Part shown: positions 13,726-22,976 of the stretch, piece after piece
Numbering within the stretch: the first letter of the stretch is position 1
Layout of the letters: every line of letters starts with the position of its first letter
NCBI GenBank assembly: GCA_005801425.1
Contig: SYDY01000020.1
Coordinates: 1-28,763 of the forward strand
Reading direction: 5' to 3'
From: Bdellovibrionales bacterium
GTDB lineage: Bacteria; Myxococcota; XYA12-FULL-58-9; SYDY01
DNA length: 28,763 nt
Translations under genes and position numbers: made by a program
The notes under the pieces: generated by a model
What the model saw: only the letters and a program-made list of their open reading frames with translations
Told to the model about the DNA's origin: nothing
Database searches by the model: none

Positions 13726-14109
13726 TTAACCTGCTAAAGCGGAGGATGCTTCGGCGCGCTCCACCAGCTCAATCACCGACAGCTCGCTGCGATCACCACG
13801 CCGTTCACCCAACTTCATAATGCGAACGTAACCACCATCACGCTGTGTGAATCGTGGCGCAATTTCGGCGAAAAGCTTTTGAACAATCGCTGGATCAAAA
13901 AGCAAAGTAGCAGCTTTCCGTCGCGAGCTCAAATCGCCCTTTTTTCCCAACGTAACCAGTTTCTCTGCGTACGAACGCAAAGCCTTGGCTTTGGCACTTG
14001 TTGTTTGAATTGACTCATGCCGGAACAAGGCATCCGCCAAATTTCGCAACAATGCACGTCGATGAGCTGACGTTCTCCCTAATTTTCTATAACCATGCTG
14101 ATGCCGCAT
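13726..14109 (-). CDS. rplQ: Ribosomal protein L17 (bL17)
   Basis: This 127-residue large-subunit protein is the last gene of the alpha operon. The N-terminus [17 protein letters not shown] and the following [10 protein letters not shown] are the family signature. ATG 14109 is chosen because GAGG lies eight bases upstream and because L17 proteins begin M-R-H; a GTG three codons earlier is rejected. It follows rpoA by 43 bases, as usual. Confidence 0.97.
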   Translation of the reverse strand: MRHQHGYRKLGRTSAHRRALLRNLADALFRHESIQTTSAKAKALRSYAEKLVTLGKKGDLSSRRKAATLLFDPAIVQKLFAEIAPRFTQRDGGYVRIMKLGERRGDRSELSVIELVERAEASSALAG

Positions 14110-14152
14110 TGCATCCACCTCTTCTTTTAACTATCGCGAAAACAATAAAAGA

Positions 14153-15154
14153 CTAACGACGAAGCTCCTTGGGAGGCCATGAATCCAACTTCATTCCCAA
14201 GCTCAAGCCCATCTCCGACAACAATTCCTTGATCTCTTTCAAGGATTTTCGACCGAAATTCTTTGTTTTTAACATCTCAGGTTCAGTCTTCTGCACCAAA
14301 TCACCGATGTATTTGATGTTAGCCGCCTGCAAGCAATTTTCAGCACGCACGCTCAAATCAAGCTCATCAACAGAGCGCAAAAGGTTCTCGTTGACATCAA
14401 CCTCGCGCCGAACATCCTCACCTAGATCGAATTCATCCTCTTCTTCAAAGCTAATAAAGACAGAAAGCTGTTCTTTGAGGATCTTCGCAGCAAGCGCAAT
14501 TGCATCATCTGGTGCAATTGAGCCATCGGTCCACATTTCGAGGGTCAACTTATCGTAATCGGTCACCTGACCAACACGCGCGTTGGTTACGTTGAAACTA
14601 ACTTTACGCACAGGCGAAAAGAGTGAATCCACTGGGATCCAACCCACTGCCATATTACTTGCGCGATTTTTCTCTGCCGGTACATAACCACGTCCGCGTC
14701 GCACCATGACTTCCATTGCAAGGCGACCGCCAGGAGCAATAGTGCAGATGATATGATCGCCGTTCAGAATTTCAACAGCATCATCACCCACAAGATCACG
14801 AGCACGCACAACCAGCTCTTGCTTCTCAGGAGCACGCACATCTATTTTGAGAATGCGTGGTTCCGCTGCACGTGTTCGAACCAGCACCTCCTTAAGACTC
14901 AAAATGATGTCAGTAACATCCTCTCGAACATCTGGAATAGATGTAAATTGATGGAGCGCACCATCAATTCGCACTGCACATATCGCTGCCCCCTGCAAAG
15001 AGCTCAGCAAAATACGGCGTAACGCGTTACCAATGGTAATACCAAAGCCGCGTTCCAAAGGCTCCGCAAAAAACTTTCCGTACTGTCCTGTCAAAGACTC
15101 ACGATCCACCAATAAATATTTTGGTCGAATCAAGTCACGCCAGTTAAGATTCAT
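14153..15154 (-). CDS. rpoA: RNA polymerase alpha subunit
   Basis: The 333-residue alpha subunit is complete. The N-terminal dimerisation domain carries the assembly motif [11 protein letters not shown] (about residues 43-53). An acidic linker ([11 protein letters not shown]) precedes the C-terminal DNA- and activator-binding domain with [11 protein letters not shown] and [14 protein letters not shown] lies eight bases before the ATG. The usual upstream neighbour rpsD (S4) is absent; a 107-base non-coding gap separates it from rpsK. Confidence 0.98.
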   Translation of the reverse strand: MNLNWRDLIRPKYLLVDRESLTGQYGKFFAEPLERGFGITIGNALRRILLSSLQGAAICAVRIDGALHQFTSIPDVREDVTDIILSLKEVLVRTRAAEPRILKIDVRAPEKQELVVRARDLVGDDAVEILNGDHIICTIAPGGRLAMEVMVRRGRGYVPAEKNRASNMAVGWIPVDSLFSPVRKVSFNVTNARVGQVTDYDKLTLEMWTDGSIAPDDAIALAAKILKEQLSVFISFEEEDEFDLGEDVRREVDVNENLLRSVDELDLSVRAENCLQAANIKYIGDLVQKTEPEMLKTKNFGRKSLKEIKELLSEMGLSLGMKLDSWPPKELRR

Positions 15155-15261
15155 TTGAAACGCTCCAAAGAAACCTGCACACGATTTAGAAACGGCGTTC
15201 CCGCGACCGCCGACCCGAACTCAACTATTCGGTCAAATTCACTCACAAAAAAGCTAAAACA
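15155..15261 (-). other. 107-base spacer where rpsD would normally lie
   Basis: This stretch between rpsK and rpoA has no reading frame resembling S4. It contains a GC-rich segment with a 5-bp inverted repeat, CGGCG/CGCCG (15193-15212), and the rpoA Shine-Dalgarno. It is unusually long for this otherwise compact cluster. Confidence 0.6.
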
Positions 15262-15657
15262 TCAAACTCGTCGCTTCTTCGGTGGTCTGCAACCATTATG
15301 TGGAATCGGTGTGATATCACGAATAAAAGTCACACGAAAACCAACATTTTGCAAAGCTCTAACAGCAGCTTCACGACCCGCCCCAGGGCCACTCACCATA
15401 ACACCCACATTTTTAACACCATGCTCAGCTGCTTTTTCTGCAGCATCTTGAGCTGCGACTTGCGCAGCAAATGGTGTCGATTTTCGCGAGCCTCTGAAGC
15501 CCTTCGAACCCGAACTACTCCAGCTCAAGACATTTCCATGAGCATCGGTAATGGTTACCAAGGTATTATTGAAAGAAGCCTGAATGTATGCAAGCCCATT
15601 AGGTATGTTCTTTCGTACCTTTTTGGGTTTGTTTCTCACTTTGGATTGTGTCGCCAT
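15262..15657 (-). CDS. rpsK: Ribosomal protein S11 (uS11)
   Basis: This 131-residue small-subunit platform protein is full length. Signatures are [25 protein letters not shown] and the C-terminal [12 protein letters not shown]. It begins three bases after the rpsM stop. The gene after it is rpoA rather than rpsD. Confidence 0.98.
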   Translation of the reverse strand: MATQSKVRNKPKKVRKNIPNGLAYIQASFNNTLVTITDAHGNVLSWSSSGSKGFRGSRKSTPFAAQVAAQDAAEKAAEHGVKNVGVMVSGPGAGREAAVRALQNVGFRVTFIRDITPIPHNGCRPPKKRRV

Positions 15658-15660
15658 TTT

Positions 15661-16026
15661 TTATCTCCGCGTCCCGCTGGCTCGCTTTTTACCTTTGCGT
15701 GTTCTTGCATTCGTATGAGTCCTCTGCCCACGAACTGGCAGGCCTCGTCGATGCCGTAATCCACGGTAACATCCAAGATCCGAGAGACGCTTGATATTCA
15801 ACGAAATCTCGCGGCGCAGATCGCCTTCTACTTTAATACCTTTATCGATGATTTCACGCAATTTCGCGATATCGCCTTCAGTAAGAGAATCCGTCCGCAG
15901 GGAGTAGTCAATCCCAGCCAGATCAAGGATCTTCCGTGATAAAGACGGACCTATGCCGTAGACATAAGTCAAACCAACCACAATTCGCTTTTTACGCGGC
16001 AAATCGACACCACTAATACGAGCCAT
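15661..16026 (-). CDS. rpsM: Ribosomal protein S13 (uS13)
   Basis: This 121-residue small-subunit head protein starts [10 protein letters not shown] and has the helix-hairpin-helix [12 protein letters not shown] and the basic tail [14 protein letters not shown]. The true start is ATG 16026; the frame can be extended upstream to 16071, but that stretch overlaps rpmJ. Its Shine-Dalgarno GAGG overlaps the rpmJ stop codon, so the two are likely coupled. Confidence 0.98.
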   Translation of the reverse strand: MARISGVDLPRKKRIVVGLTYVYGIGPSLSRKILDLAGIDYSLRTDSLTEGDIAKLREIIDKGIKVEGDLRREISLNIKRLSDLGCYRGLRHRRGLPVRGQRTHTNARTRKGKKRASGTRR

Positions 16027-16033
16027 AATTACC

Positions 16034-16150
16034 TCACGTCCCTTGTCGTTGCTTGTGACGAGGATTTTCACAAATCACACGCACGCGACCCCGACGCTTG
16101 ATTACTTTACACTTATTGCAGATTTTCTTCACTGACGAGCGAACTTTCAT
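16034..16150 (-). CDS. rpmJ: Ribosomal protein L36 (bL36), zinc-binding form
   Basis: I translated this 38-residue gene by hand. It begins [15 protein letters not shown] and contains the zinc ligands C11, C14, C27 and H32 (C-E-N-P-R-H), the C+ form of L36. It ends K-Q-R-Q-G-T with TGA at 16034, seven bases before the rpsM start. infA, which usually precedes it, is absent: the 114 bases up to the adk stop contain no gene, only a weak promoter-like TACTAT. Confidence 0.96.
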   Translation of the reverse strand: MKVRSSVKKICNKCKVIKRRGRVRVICENPRHKQRQGT

Positions 16151-16264
16151 CGTCGATACCCCTGCTTGTATAGTACTCTTTCAGCTACGTTGATTCGCGC
16201 AAGATACCCGAGGAGCGGCTACCTAGCACAGCGAAACAGTCATGACAACGCAAGAAAGACATAC

Positions 16265-16912
16265 CTAACTGGCCAATAAAAGGTCATTAAGCTGCCGTCT
16301 AATCATGTCGATCTTGCCGATACCTAACACACGCCTAAAAGCTGAACGTTTTGAATAAAAATCAACCAAAGGCGCGGTCTTCTCCGCATACTCCCTAAGA
16401 CGACTTTGAACAACCTCCAAACGGTCATCTTCACGAATTGATAATACCCCACCACAACGGTCGCATAGACCTTCATTTGCGGGTGGGGCAAAAACAGAAT
16501 GATAGACACTACCATCCGTTGGGCACCAGCGACGACCTGCTGCACGTTCAGTAAGATCTTGGTCTGAAACCTCAAGGTAAACGATCAAATCCAATCCCCA
16601 TCCCCTCTGGAAAAGGAAATCATCAAGTCCTTCCGCTTGTTTTAACGTCCTTGGAAAGCCATCCAAAACAAATCCCGAGCAACAATCAGGCTCAGATAAA
16701 CGCTCACGCACCAAGGCAATAACCAAATCATCCGGCACCAAACGACCACTTTGCGTATAGGACTGAAACTCACGTCCGAGCGCTGTTCCTTCCGCAATCG
16801 ACCGACGAATAATATCACCCGTGGCAACAGATGGAACGCCAGCGGTTTTCGCCAGATCAGCGGACTGTGTCCCCTTTCCCGAACCTGGTTTTCCAAGCAT
16901 TACTATTCGCAT
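16265..16912 (-). CDS. adk: Adenylate kinase, long form with metal-binding LID
   Basis: This 215-residue enzyme interconverts ATP + AMP and 2 ADP. The P-loop is G-K-P-G-S-G-K-G-T (residues 7-15). The AMP-binding T-G-D-I-I-R and D-G-F-P-R-T motifs are present. The LID (about residues 125-163) has C130, D133, C150 and C153 as a likely zinc tetrad. Two adjacent ATGs occur at 16915 and 16912; 16912 is preferred because AGAGG then lies five bases away. A longer frame to 17026 runs into secY and is rejected. It follows secY by ten bases, as in many bacteria, but map and infA do not follow it. Confidence 0.97.
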   Translation of the reverse strand: MRIVMLGKPGSGKGTQSADLAKTAGVPSVATGDIIRRSIAEGTALGREFQSYTQSGRLVPDDLVIALVRERLSEPDCCSGFVLDGFPRTLKQAEGLDDFLFQRGWGLDLIVYLEVSDQDLTERAAGRRWCPTDGSVYHSVFAPPANEGLCDRCGGVLSIREDDRLEVVQSRLREYAEKTAPLVDFYSKRSAFRRVLGIGKIDMIRRQLNDLLLAS

Positions 16913-16922
16913 CATTGCCTCT

Positions 16923-18233
16923 TTAAGCATGTGCCCGAATCCGTCGACCGATCTGCCCGGTAAAACCCTCATATTGCTGTGTGATTGCATGCGCTTCAAT
17001 CTGCCGAACAGTGTCGAGCGCAACACTTACAACGATCAGAAGCCCCGTGCCACCAAATCGAAACGGTACATCAAATTTAGCAACAAGGATTGTCGGCAAT
17101 ACGCAAATCGCCGACAGGTAAAGTGCCCCACCAAATGTTATACGAGACAGAACATGATCAATATAATCCGCTGTGCTTTTCCCTGGTCTAATCCCCGGTA
17201 TATAAGCGCCATTTCGCTTCAAATTATCCGCAATTTCTATAGGGTTGGATGTTATTGCGGTATAAAAATAACAAAAAAAGATGATCAAAATAACATAGAT
17301 CGTATTGTATGACCAAGCGTCGAATGTAAGAAAATCCTGTAATTTCCCTAAAAATCCACCCGAAAAAAAGTTCCCAATTGTGGCAGGCAACATAAGAAAT
17401 GTTCCTGCAAAAATAGGAGGGATTACACCCGCTGAATTGATTTTTAAGGGTAAGTGACTCGAACCACCACCAATAATTTGCCGCCCTGCCATTCGCTTTG
17501 CATATTGAACAGGAATACGCCTTTGTGCTTGCTCAAAAAAGATGATAACACTTATCACCGCAAAAATAATTAGCACTATAAAAAGAATTGTCAGTGGCTG
17601 TAAAATTTCGCTTCGGACGTAATGAATTGTTTGAAAAATTCCTTGCGGTAACGCAGCTACAATTCCAGAAAAAATAAGCAACGAGATTCCATTTCCAATC
17701 CCACGCTCTGTTATTTGTTCACCAAGCCACATCACAAATGTCGTCCCCGCAGTTAAGGTGAGGATCGTACAAAAGAAAAAGACAGCACTAGGATCACTTA
17801 CTACTTGGTAGCCAGAAACTCCCGAAACCAAGAAATTAGAAATTCCATACCCCTGGACCACAGCAAGAACTATTGTTCCGTAACGCGTATATTGATTGAT
17901 ACGCTTGCGTCCGGCCTCACCCTCTTGCTTAAGGCGCTTCAAATCAGGCACCATTTCATGCAATAGTTGAACAATAATTGAAGCCGAGATATAAGGCATA
18001 ATGCCTAGTGCAAAGATACTCGCCTGCTCAAATGCACCACCGGAGAACATATTAAAAAAACCAAATAATGTTCCACCAAGTTTCGCGAATGCCTGTCCTA
18101 AGGCAACACGATCAACACCGGGTATAGATACGAATATACCTATACGATATACAGCTATCATTGAAGCCGTAAAAATAATTTTTTTGCGAAGCGCTGGTAA
18201 CTGGCCAATACTCCAAAATGCGGTTCCCGTCAC
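16923..18233 (-). CDS. secY: Protein translocase channel SecY
   Basis: The 436-residue SecY forms the SecYEG protein-conducting channel in the inner membrane. The sequence shows ten hydrophobic helices and the family motifs G-I-M-P-Y-I-S-A-S-I-I-V-Q-L, K-R-L-K-Q-E-G-E-A-G-R-K-R-I-N-Q-Y-T-R-Y, and a cytoplasmic loop Q-A-Q-R-R-I-P-V-Q-Y-A-K-R. The start is GTG 18233, seven bases after GGAG; no suitable ATG is nearby. An 82-base spacer separates it from rplO, longer than other gaps in this stretch. Confidence 0.97.
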   Translation of the reverse strand: MTGTAFWSIGQLPALRKKIIFTASMIAVYRIGIFVSIPGVDRVALGQAFAKLGGTLFGFFNMFSGGAFEQASIFALGIMPYISASIIVQLLHEMVPDLKRLKQEGEAGRKRINQYTRYGTIVLAVVQGYGISNFLVSGVSGYQVVSDPSAVFFFCTILTLTAGTTFVMWLGEQITERGIGNGISLLIFSGIVAALPQGIFQTIHYVRSEILQPLTILFIVLIIFAVISVIIFFEQAQRRIPVQYAKRMAGRQIIGGGSSHLPLKINSAGVIPPIFAGTFLMLPATIGNFFSGGFLGKLQDFLTFDAWSYNTIYVILIIFFCYFYTAITSNPIEIADNLKRNGAYIPGIRPGKSTADYIDHVLSRITFGGALYLSAICVLPTILVAKFDVPFRFGGTGLLIVVSVALDTVRQIEAHAITQQYEGFTGQIGRRIRAHA

Positions 18234-18315
18234 CTACCTACTCCATGTGGGAGAATCTTCGGAATGAGCCGTCTACTCCCCAAACCCCAATTGTTGTACT
18301 ATAACAGAAAAAAGA

Positions 18316-18777
18316 TCACGCCTCGCAGGCCTCAATAGGTAGAATCTCACACCCCACAGCAAGGAGCTTCAACTTTGCGCCCGCACTAACATGGTCGGCA
18401 CGTACACGCAGTTTTACAGAAACGTTGCCGTCTCCCAAAATGCGAAGACCGTCATAACGACCTTTTGCCAAACCTCGGTCCGAAAGAGAGAGAAGATCAA
18501 CAGTGTCGCCGTCAACAAATAATTCATCCAAACGGCTAACATTCAAGACAAACCAATGCTTCGCAAAAATATTCGTAAATCCGCGCTTTGGCATGCGTCG
18601 ATACATAGGCAGTTGCCCACCCTCAAAGCCCAAACGAGGTTTCCCCTTACCGCTCCGTGCCTTCTGCCCTTTGTGGCCCTTGCCTGATGTTTTTCCATGG
18701 CCAGAACTCTCACCACGTCCAACACGCTTACGATTCTTGGTCGCGCCCTGTGGGCGCCGAAGACTATGCAACTCCAT
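18316..18777 (-). CDS. rplO: Ribosomal protein L15 (uL15)
   Basis: This 153-residue large-subunit protein has the expected glycine/basic N-terminal arm (R-K-R-V-G-R-G-E-S-S-G-H-G-K-T-S-G-K-G-H) and the G-F-E-G-G-Q-L-P-M-Y-R-R-M-P-K-R-G-F signature. It follows rpmD by two bases and precedes secY, the canonical spc-operon order. Confidence 0.97.
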   Translation of the reverse strand: MELHSLRRPQGATKNRKRVGRGESSGHGKTSGKGHKGQKARSGKGKPRLGFEGGQLPMYRRMPKRGFTNIFAKHWFVLNVSRLDELFVDGDTVDLLSLSDRGLAKGRYDGLRILGDGNVSVKLRVRADHVSAGAKLKLLAVGCEILPIEACEA

Positions 18778-18779
18778 GA

Positions 18780-19034
18780 TTACCCTCGACTCTTTAATAT
18801 TTCAGCGCGCCGTTGACGTGCTGAAGAACCGGCTGGGCGTGCACCAATCTTGGGAGTCACCTTGACCCAGTGACACACCTTATACAAAAGACCACGTACC
18901 TGAACGGTATCAGGCAAGAGAACCTTTCGGCCAAAACGAGCCAACCCTAAACCAACAAGCATTACGCGTACACTATTTCGGGTACCCGCTAAACTCCGAC
19001 ATAACTCGACTTCAAAATGCTGATCCAGTGCCAT
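18780..19034 (-). CDS. rpmD: Ribosomal protein L30 (uL30) with C-terminal extension
   Basis: The protein has 84 residues, against about 60 for typical bacterial L30. The core (G-T-R-N-S-V-R-V-M-L-V-G-L-G-L-A-R-F-G and V-R-G-L-L-Y-K-V-C-H-W-V-K-V) is recognisable. About 22 extra basic residues (from P-K-I-G-A-R-P to the end) form a tail. Position between rpsE and rplO supports the call. Confidence 0.93.
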   Translation of the reverse strand: MALDQHFEVELCRSLAGTRNSVRVMLVGLGLARFGRKVLLPDTVQVRGLLYKVCHWVKVTPKIGARPAGSSARQRRAEILKSRG

Positions 19035-19038
19035 TATC

Positions 19039-19542
19039 TCACTCCCTTAACTCATGAAGATCTAGGCCACGCCTGCGGGCAATATCCTCCGGTGAACGTA
19101 ACTGCCGCAATGCGGCTACCGTCGCTCTAACTACATTGTGCGGATTTCGTGTCCCAAGGCATTTGCTCAGAACATTGTGGATCCCTGCCGATTCAACAAC
19201 CGCACGAACAGCACCGCCGGCAATAACACCCGTCCCATCAGAAGCTGGCTTCAACAGGACTCTTCCAGCCCCCGCCTCGCCAAGTACTTCATGAGGAATC
19301 GTTCCCGCACATAAGGGAACTCGAAACAAATTTTTCTTTGCGGCCTCAAAGGCCTTACGAATAGCCTCAGGCACTTCATTGGCCTTGCCAAGCCCAGCGC
19401 CTACACGCCCCTTGCCATCGCCAGCGACAACTAAGGCACTAAAAGAAAAACGACGACCGCCCTTGACGACCTTTGCAACACGATTCAAATGAACCAAGCG
19501 GTCGACAATTTCTGCATTTCCCTGTTGTTCAGGTTCAGACAT
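19039..19542 (-). CDS. rpsE: Ribosomal protein S5 (uS5)
   Basis: The 167-residue small-subunit protein carries [20 protein letters not shown] (double-stranded RNA-binding-like domain) and the S5 C-terminal fold with [14 protein letters not shown] 19542 is chosen over an upstream start at 19584 because GGAG lies seven bases before it. Confidence 0.97.
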   Translation of the reverse strand: MSEPEQQGNAEIVDRLVHLNRVAKVVKGGRRFSFSALVVAGDGKGRVGAGLGKANEVPEAIRKAFEAAKKNLFRVPLCAGTIPHEVLGEAGAGRVLLKPASDGTGVIAGGAVRAVVESAGIHNVLSKCLGTRNPHNVVRATVAALRQLRSPEDIARRRGLDLHELRE

Positions 19543-19552
19543 ACACAAACTC

Positions 19553-19918
19553 CTAAACTGTGAGACCACCGTCACGTGCACCATCAGCTACAGCACGTAC
19601 TCGACCGTGGTACCTGAATCCATTTCTGTCAAAAACAACGCTAGCAATACCCAAGCTAAGGCATTTCTCAGCAATAAGTTTACCGACCGCAGATGCCATT
19701 CCTTGTTTTTGCAAATCTACACAAACAAGAGATTTATCCAATGTCGATGCCTGCGCCAAGGTAATGCCCCGTTCGTCGTCAACGACCTGAGCATAAATAT
19801 GCTTTGCGCTACGGAATACATTCAATCGAGGACGCGATTCCGTACCTTGGATGCGACCTCTACTACGTTGTTTCCGACGCAATCTTCCGTGCAATTTCGA
19901 AAGTGTCCACAAAGACAT
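19553..19918 (-). CDS. rplR: Ribosomal protein L18 (uL18)
   Basis: This 121-residue 5S rRNA-binding protein has a basic N-terminus and the motifs [29 protein letters not shown] and A-D-G-A-R-D-G-G-L. Length and position between rplF and rpsE are normal. Confidence 0.97.
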   Translation of the reverse strand: MSLWTLSKLHGRLRRKQRSRGRIQGTESRPRLNVFRSAKHIYAQVVDDERGITLAQASTLDKSLVCVDLQKQGMASAVGKLIAEKCLSLGIASVVFDRNGFRYHGRVRAVADGARDGGLTV

Positions 19919-19935
19919 AACTTAAACTCCTACAG

Positions 19936-20499
19936 TTACTTCGCGCCAGATTTGCCAGCCTTACGAATATAACGCCGTCCTGCCAACTTAATTCCTTTGC
20001 CCTTGTAAGGCTCGGGAGGTCTAACCGCCGCTACACGTGCCGTAAATTCACCAACCAACTGCTTGTCTATCCCAGAGACCAGCAAAGGTGTAGCGGGCAA
20101 TCCACCCACTGTCTCGGCTTTTCCGACAACAACATCTAAGCCAGCAGGCACAGAAAGAGCCACGGTATGAGAAAGACCAACGCTTAGAGTGAGAATCCCA
20201 CCCTTAACCTCCGCCCTATAACCCACACCGCATATATCCAAACGCTTATTGTACCCCTCGGTAACACCTTGCATCATGTTAGCCAAAAGTGCCCTACCCA
20301 AGCCCTGAAATCCCCTATTTGATCGGTTAGCAACAGGATCACAGACATTCAAGCAACCATTGTCAATTGCAACCGTCACACCGGCAGGCAAAGACATTTC
20401 TAATTCGCCTTTCGGCCCACGCAACCTAACGTGACCGGCATCAATTTTGACATCAACACCCGCCGGGATCTTAATCGGCTTACGCCCAATTCGAGACAT
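19936..20499 (-). CDS. rplF: Ribosomal protein L6 (uL6)
   Basis: The 187-residue large-subunit protein begins M-S-R-I-G-R-K-P-I-K-I-P-A-G-V. Its two-domain fold ends with the conserved P-P-E-P-Y-K-G-K-G-I-K and a basic tail. The start is ATG 20499 after GGAG; an extension to 20526 overlaps rpsH and is rejected. Confidence 0.97.
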   Translation of the reverse strand: MSRIGRKPIKIPAGVDVKIDAGHVRLRGPKGELEMSLPAGVTVAIDNGCLNVCDPVANRSNRGFQGLGRALLANMMQGVTEGYNKRLDICGVGYRAEVKGGILTLSVGLSHTVALSVPAGLDVVVGKAETVGGLPATPLLVSGIDKQLVGEFTARVAAVRPPEPYKGKGIKLAGRRYIRKAGKSGAK

Positions 20500-20519
20500 A
20501 AAAAACTCCGTTGGTACAG

Positions 20520-20915
20520 TTACCAAACGCTACACAAAACTTCACCGCCTACACCCTCACGACGCGCTTGTCGATCCGTCATCAAACCACGTGAAGTGGT
20601 AAGTATGAGAGTACCAAATCCATTGCGCAGGCGTGGGATCGCTCGGCTTTTTAAATATCGGCGAACACTCGGACGACTTTCACGGTTAATCCCGGCAATC
20701 AAAGGGGCCCTATCTCCGTCATATCGAAGCTCTATATCCAACATTTTGCGAGGCATTTCACCAATCACCGCCACAGTCCCAACGAAGCCTTCAGTTCTCA
20801 AAATATCAGCAATACGTTGCTTCAATTCCGAAAAAGGCACCATGACCGATTTATGCCTTGCAGCACTGGCATTGCGGATTCGGGTCACCATATCTGCTAC
20901 AGGATCACTATGCAT
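20520..20915 (-). CDS. rpsH: Ribosomal protein S8 (uS8)
   Basis: This 131-residue protein has the N-terminal D-P-V-A-D-M-V-T-R-I-R-N-A signature and the C-terminal S-T/R-G-L-M-T-D-R-Q-A-R-R-E-G-V-G-G-E-V-L segment typical of S8. In other bacteria S8 also represses the spc operon; that control site was not identified here. Confidence 0.97.
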   Translation of the reverse strand: MHSDPVADMVTRIRNASAARHKSVMVPFSELKQRIADILRTEGFVGTVAVIGEMPRKMLDIELRYDGDRAPLIAGINRESRPSVRRYLKSRAIPRLRNGFGTLILTTSRGLMTDRQARREGVGGEVLCSVW

Positions 20916-20924
20916 ACCGAACTC

Positions 20925-21110
20925 CTACCAGCTCGCCTTGATCACGCCAGGAATCTCACCATTAAGGGCGCGATTCCGAAAACAAATTCGACACATTCGA
21001 AACTTTCTAAGGAAAGCCTTCGAACGCCCGCAAAGAGGGCATCTATTATGCCCTCTCACTTCAAATTTTTGCTTTCGCCCTATTGCAACTATTTTGGATG
21101 TCTTAGCCAT
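20925..21110 (-). CDS. rpsN: Ribosomal protein S14, zinc-binding short type
   Basis: The 61-residue protein is the zinc-ribbon form of S14 (uS14, type Z), with C-P-L-C and C-R-I-C separated by 12 residues. The start M-A-K-T-S follows GAGG at nine bases; an earlier frame start at 21125 is rejected because it overlaps rplE. The C-terminus [11 protein letters not shown] is canonical. Confidence 0.96.
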   Translation of the reverse strand: MAKTSKIVAIGRKQKFEVRGHNRCPLCGRSKAFLRKFRMCRICFRNRALNGEIPGVIKASW

Positions 21111-21121
21111 ACCCCAAGTCC

Positions 21122-21712
21122 TCAATTCCTGAAAGGCATCCCGAGATGCTTTAAAAGAGCTTTACCCTCTTCATCCGTCTCGGCAGTCGTAACAAAGCTG
21201 ATGCTCAACCCTAAAGTCTGCTCAACCTTATCATAATCAATCTCTGGAAAAATAAGCTGTTCACGTAACCCAATACTGTAATTACCACGTCCGTCGAATG
21301 CCTTGCCCCCAACACCCCTAAAGTCACGCACACGTGGTAGGGCAACAGAAAGGAGGCGTTCAAGGAAATGCCACATTTGTCGTTTCCTCAAGGTTACCAT
21401 GCAACCAATGGCCACCCCTTCGCGAAGCTTAAAGTTCGCAATCGACTTTTTTGCCTTGGTTGCAACAGCGCGTTGGCCTGCAATTAAAGACAATTCTTCA
21501 ACTGCCGTTTTTATTAAGTTTGCGTTTCCAACGGCCTGTCCCAAGCCCATGTTCAGAGTAATCTTAACAAGACGAGGAACCTGCATCGGATTTTTATATC
21601 CGAACTCTTCCATAAGTACAGGTACAACCCGTTCAGAATACTTACTCTGCATGCTAGGCACCCCAGAGGCGCTCTTCGCTGGCATTTTTTCATCGGCCTG
21701 TTGCTCACTCAT
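21122..21712 (-). CDS. rplE: Ribosomal protein L5 (uL5)
   Basis: This 196-residue 5S rRNA-binding protein has [25 protein letters not shown] and the C-terminal F-P-E-I-D-Y-D-K-V motifs. It carries about 16 more N-terminal residues (rich in E, K, A, S) than most L5 proteins. ATG 21712 is preferred to an in-frame GTG at 21721. Confidence 0.96.
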   Translation of the reverse strand: MSEQQADEKMPAKSASGVPSMQSKYSERVVPVLMEEFGYKNPMQVPRLVKITLNMGLGQAVGNANLIKTAVEELSLIAGQRAVATKAKKSIANFKLREGVAIGCMVTLRKRQMWHFLERLLSVALPRVRDFRGVGGKAFDGRGNYSIGLREQLIFPEIDYDKVEQTLGLSISFVTTAETDEEGKALLKHLGMPFRN

Positions 21713-21744
21713 AGGAATCACCTCTAAGAACTTTTTTCAATTCA

Positions 21745-22062
21745 CTACGCAATCATTCGTCCACTACGTTTGGCAATTCGACTTTTCGCACCACTAGGGT
21801 CAATAGTCCAGCCTACACGCGTCCCACGACCTGACTCAGGATCCACAGGAAGAACATTCGAAATATGCACAGAGCCCAAACGTTCCAAACGCCCACCAGG
21901 AGTTCCTGTTGTAGGATTGGCCTTAACGTGTTTAATGGAGTTAACACCTTCTACTCGTACGCGTCCTGCTTCAACAAGGACTTCAAGAATTTTACCCTTC
22001 AGACCTTTATGCTTGCCTGAAATAATCTCCACGAGATCACCTTTTCGCACATGTCTTGCCAT
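21745..22062 (-). CDS. rplX: Ribosomal protein L24 (uL24)
   Basis: The 105-residue protein has a KOW motif ([20 protein letters not shown]) and the loop [17 protein letters not shown] lies seven bases before ATG 22062, whose A is shared with the rplN stop (TGATG), so the two genes are translationally coupled. Confidence 0.96.
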   Translation of the reverse strand: MARHVRKGDLVEIISGKHKGLKGKILEVLVEAGRVRVEGVNSIKHVKANPTTGTPGGRLERLGSVHISNVLPVDPESGRGTRVGWTIDPSGAKSRIAKRSGRMIA

Positions 22063-22430
22063 CACAAAACCTCCGGTGCCAATGAGACAATTCTCATAAA
22101 ACGCTTATTGCGCAATTCACGCGCTACCGGCCCGAAGATACGCGTGCCAATCGGCTCGCCCTGAGCAGAAATAAGAACCGCTGCGTTTTCGTCAAATCGA
22201 ATATAGCTTCCATCGCTTCGTCGCGTTTCTTTTGCGGTTCGAACAACAACCGCCTTTGCAACATCGCCTTTCTTAACTTTCGAATTTGGTGCAGCTTCCC
22301 GAATCGCAACCACGATAACGTCGCCAATTCGAGCATAGCGCCGCCGTGATCCACCAAGGACCTTAACACACACCAGCTTCTTTGCTCCCGAATTATCGGC
22401 AACCTCTAGCACAGTCTGCATTTGTATCAT
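22062..22430 (-). CDS. rplN: Ribosomal protein L14 (uL14)
   Basis: This 122-residue protein is one of the most conserved in the cluster. It opens [17 protein letters not shown] and ends [13 protein letters not shown]. It overlaps rplX by one base and follows rpsQ by 43 bases. Confidence 0.98.
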   Translation of the reverse strand: MIQMQTVLEVADNSGAKKLVCVKVLGGSRRRYARIGDVIVVAIREAAPNSKVKKGDVAKAVVVRTAKETRRSDGSYIRFDENAAVLISAQGEPIGTRIFGPVARELRNKRFMRIVSLAPEVL

Positions 22431-22473
22431 CGAAATCTCCTAAACCCACAACGCATTAACATATTGCGAAAAC

Positions 22474-22743
22474 TCAAAGTTCAGACACGCGTTGCAGGAT
22501 CTTAGAAACACGCCAACGCTTTTCTTTGGACAACGGACGTGACTCATCAATTTGAACGACGTCACCAACCTGACATATATTTTCAGCATCATGCGCCTTG
22601 TAACGTTCACGCTGACGTACAAACTTTTGATACTTTTTATGTCGAAATCGTCGAACAACTTCAACCACAACGGTCTTATCCATCTTATTGCCCAAAACAA
22701 CCGCTCGTCTCGTCTGAGTTTGACGGGCCATCTCTGTGCTCAT
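22474..22743 (-). CDS. rpsQ: Ribosomal protein S17 (uS17)
   Basis: The 89-residue OB-fold protein has the signatures V-L-G-N-K-M-D-K-T-V-V-V-E-V and A-H-D-A-E-N. ATG 22743 overlaps the rpmC stop as TGATG and follows GGAG at eight bases; a GTG one codon earlier is less likely. Confidence 0.96.
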   Translation of the reverse strand: MSTEMARQTQTRRAVVLGNKMDKTVVVEVVRRFRHKKYQKFVRQRERYKAHDAENICQVGDVVQIDESRPLSKEKRWRVSKILQRVSEL

Positions 22744-22967
22744 CACACTTGCTCCTGCGAAGCTGCTGCTCGCTCACCTAGAATAGTCAAAATGCGCGCC
22801 TGTTGCTTCCGCATATCTTTTCGGAGGTGTGTTTGTCTATCCTGTTTGCCCAGGTTTTTCGAAAAATCAAAGCGGCCCATTTTCTCACGAAGTTCAGCAC
22901 ACATGCGCATCAACTCCGACGTATCCAATGAACGCACACTATCTGCTCTGCGCTCTTGCTTTGTCAT
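22743..22967 (-). CDS. rpmC: Ribosomal protein L29 (uL29)
   Basis: The 74-residue two-helix protein sits at the nascent-chain exit site. The motif L-R-E-K-M-G-R-F-D-F-S-K-N-L-G and the later K-Q-Q-A-R-I-L-T-I-L are recognisable though diverged. Its order between rplP and rpsQ is canonical. Confidence 0.93.
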   Translation of the reverse strand: MTKQERRADSVRSLDTSELMRMCAELREKMGRFDFSKNLGKQDRQTHLRKDMRKQQARILTILGERAAASQEQV

Positions 22968-22976
22968 TGGTAACTC

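Noticed and set aside
16913-17026. Longer N-terminus for adenylate kinase.
   Set aside because: The extension overlaps the end of secY, and the known Adk start M-R-I-V-M-L-G has a Shine-Dalgarno at the right distance.
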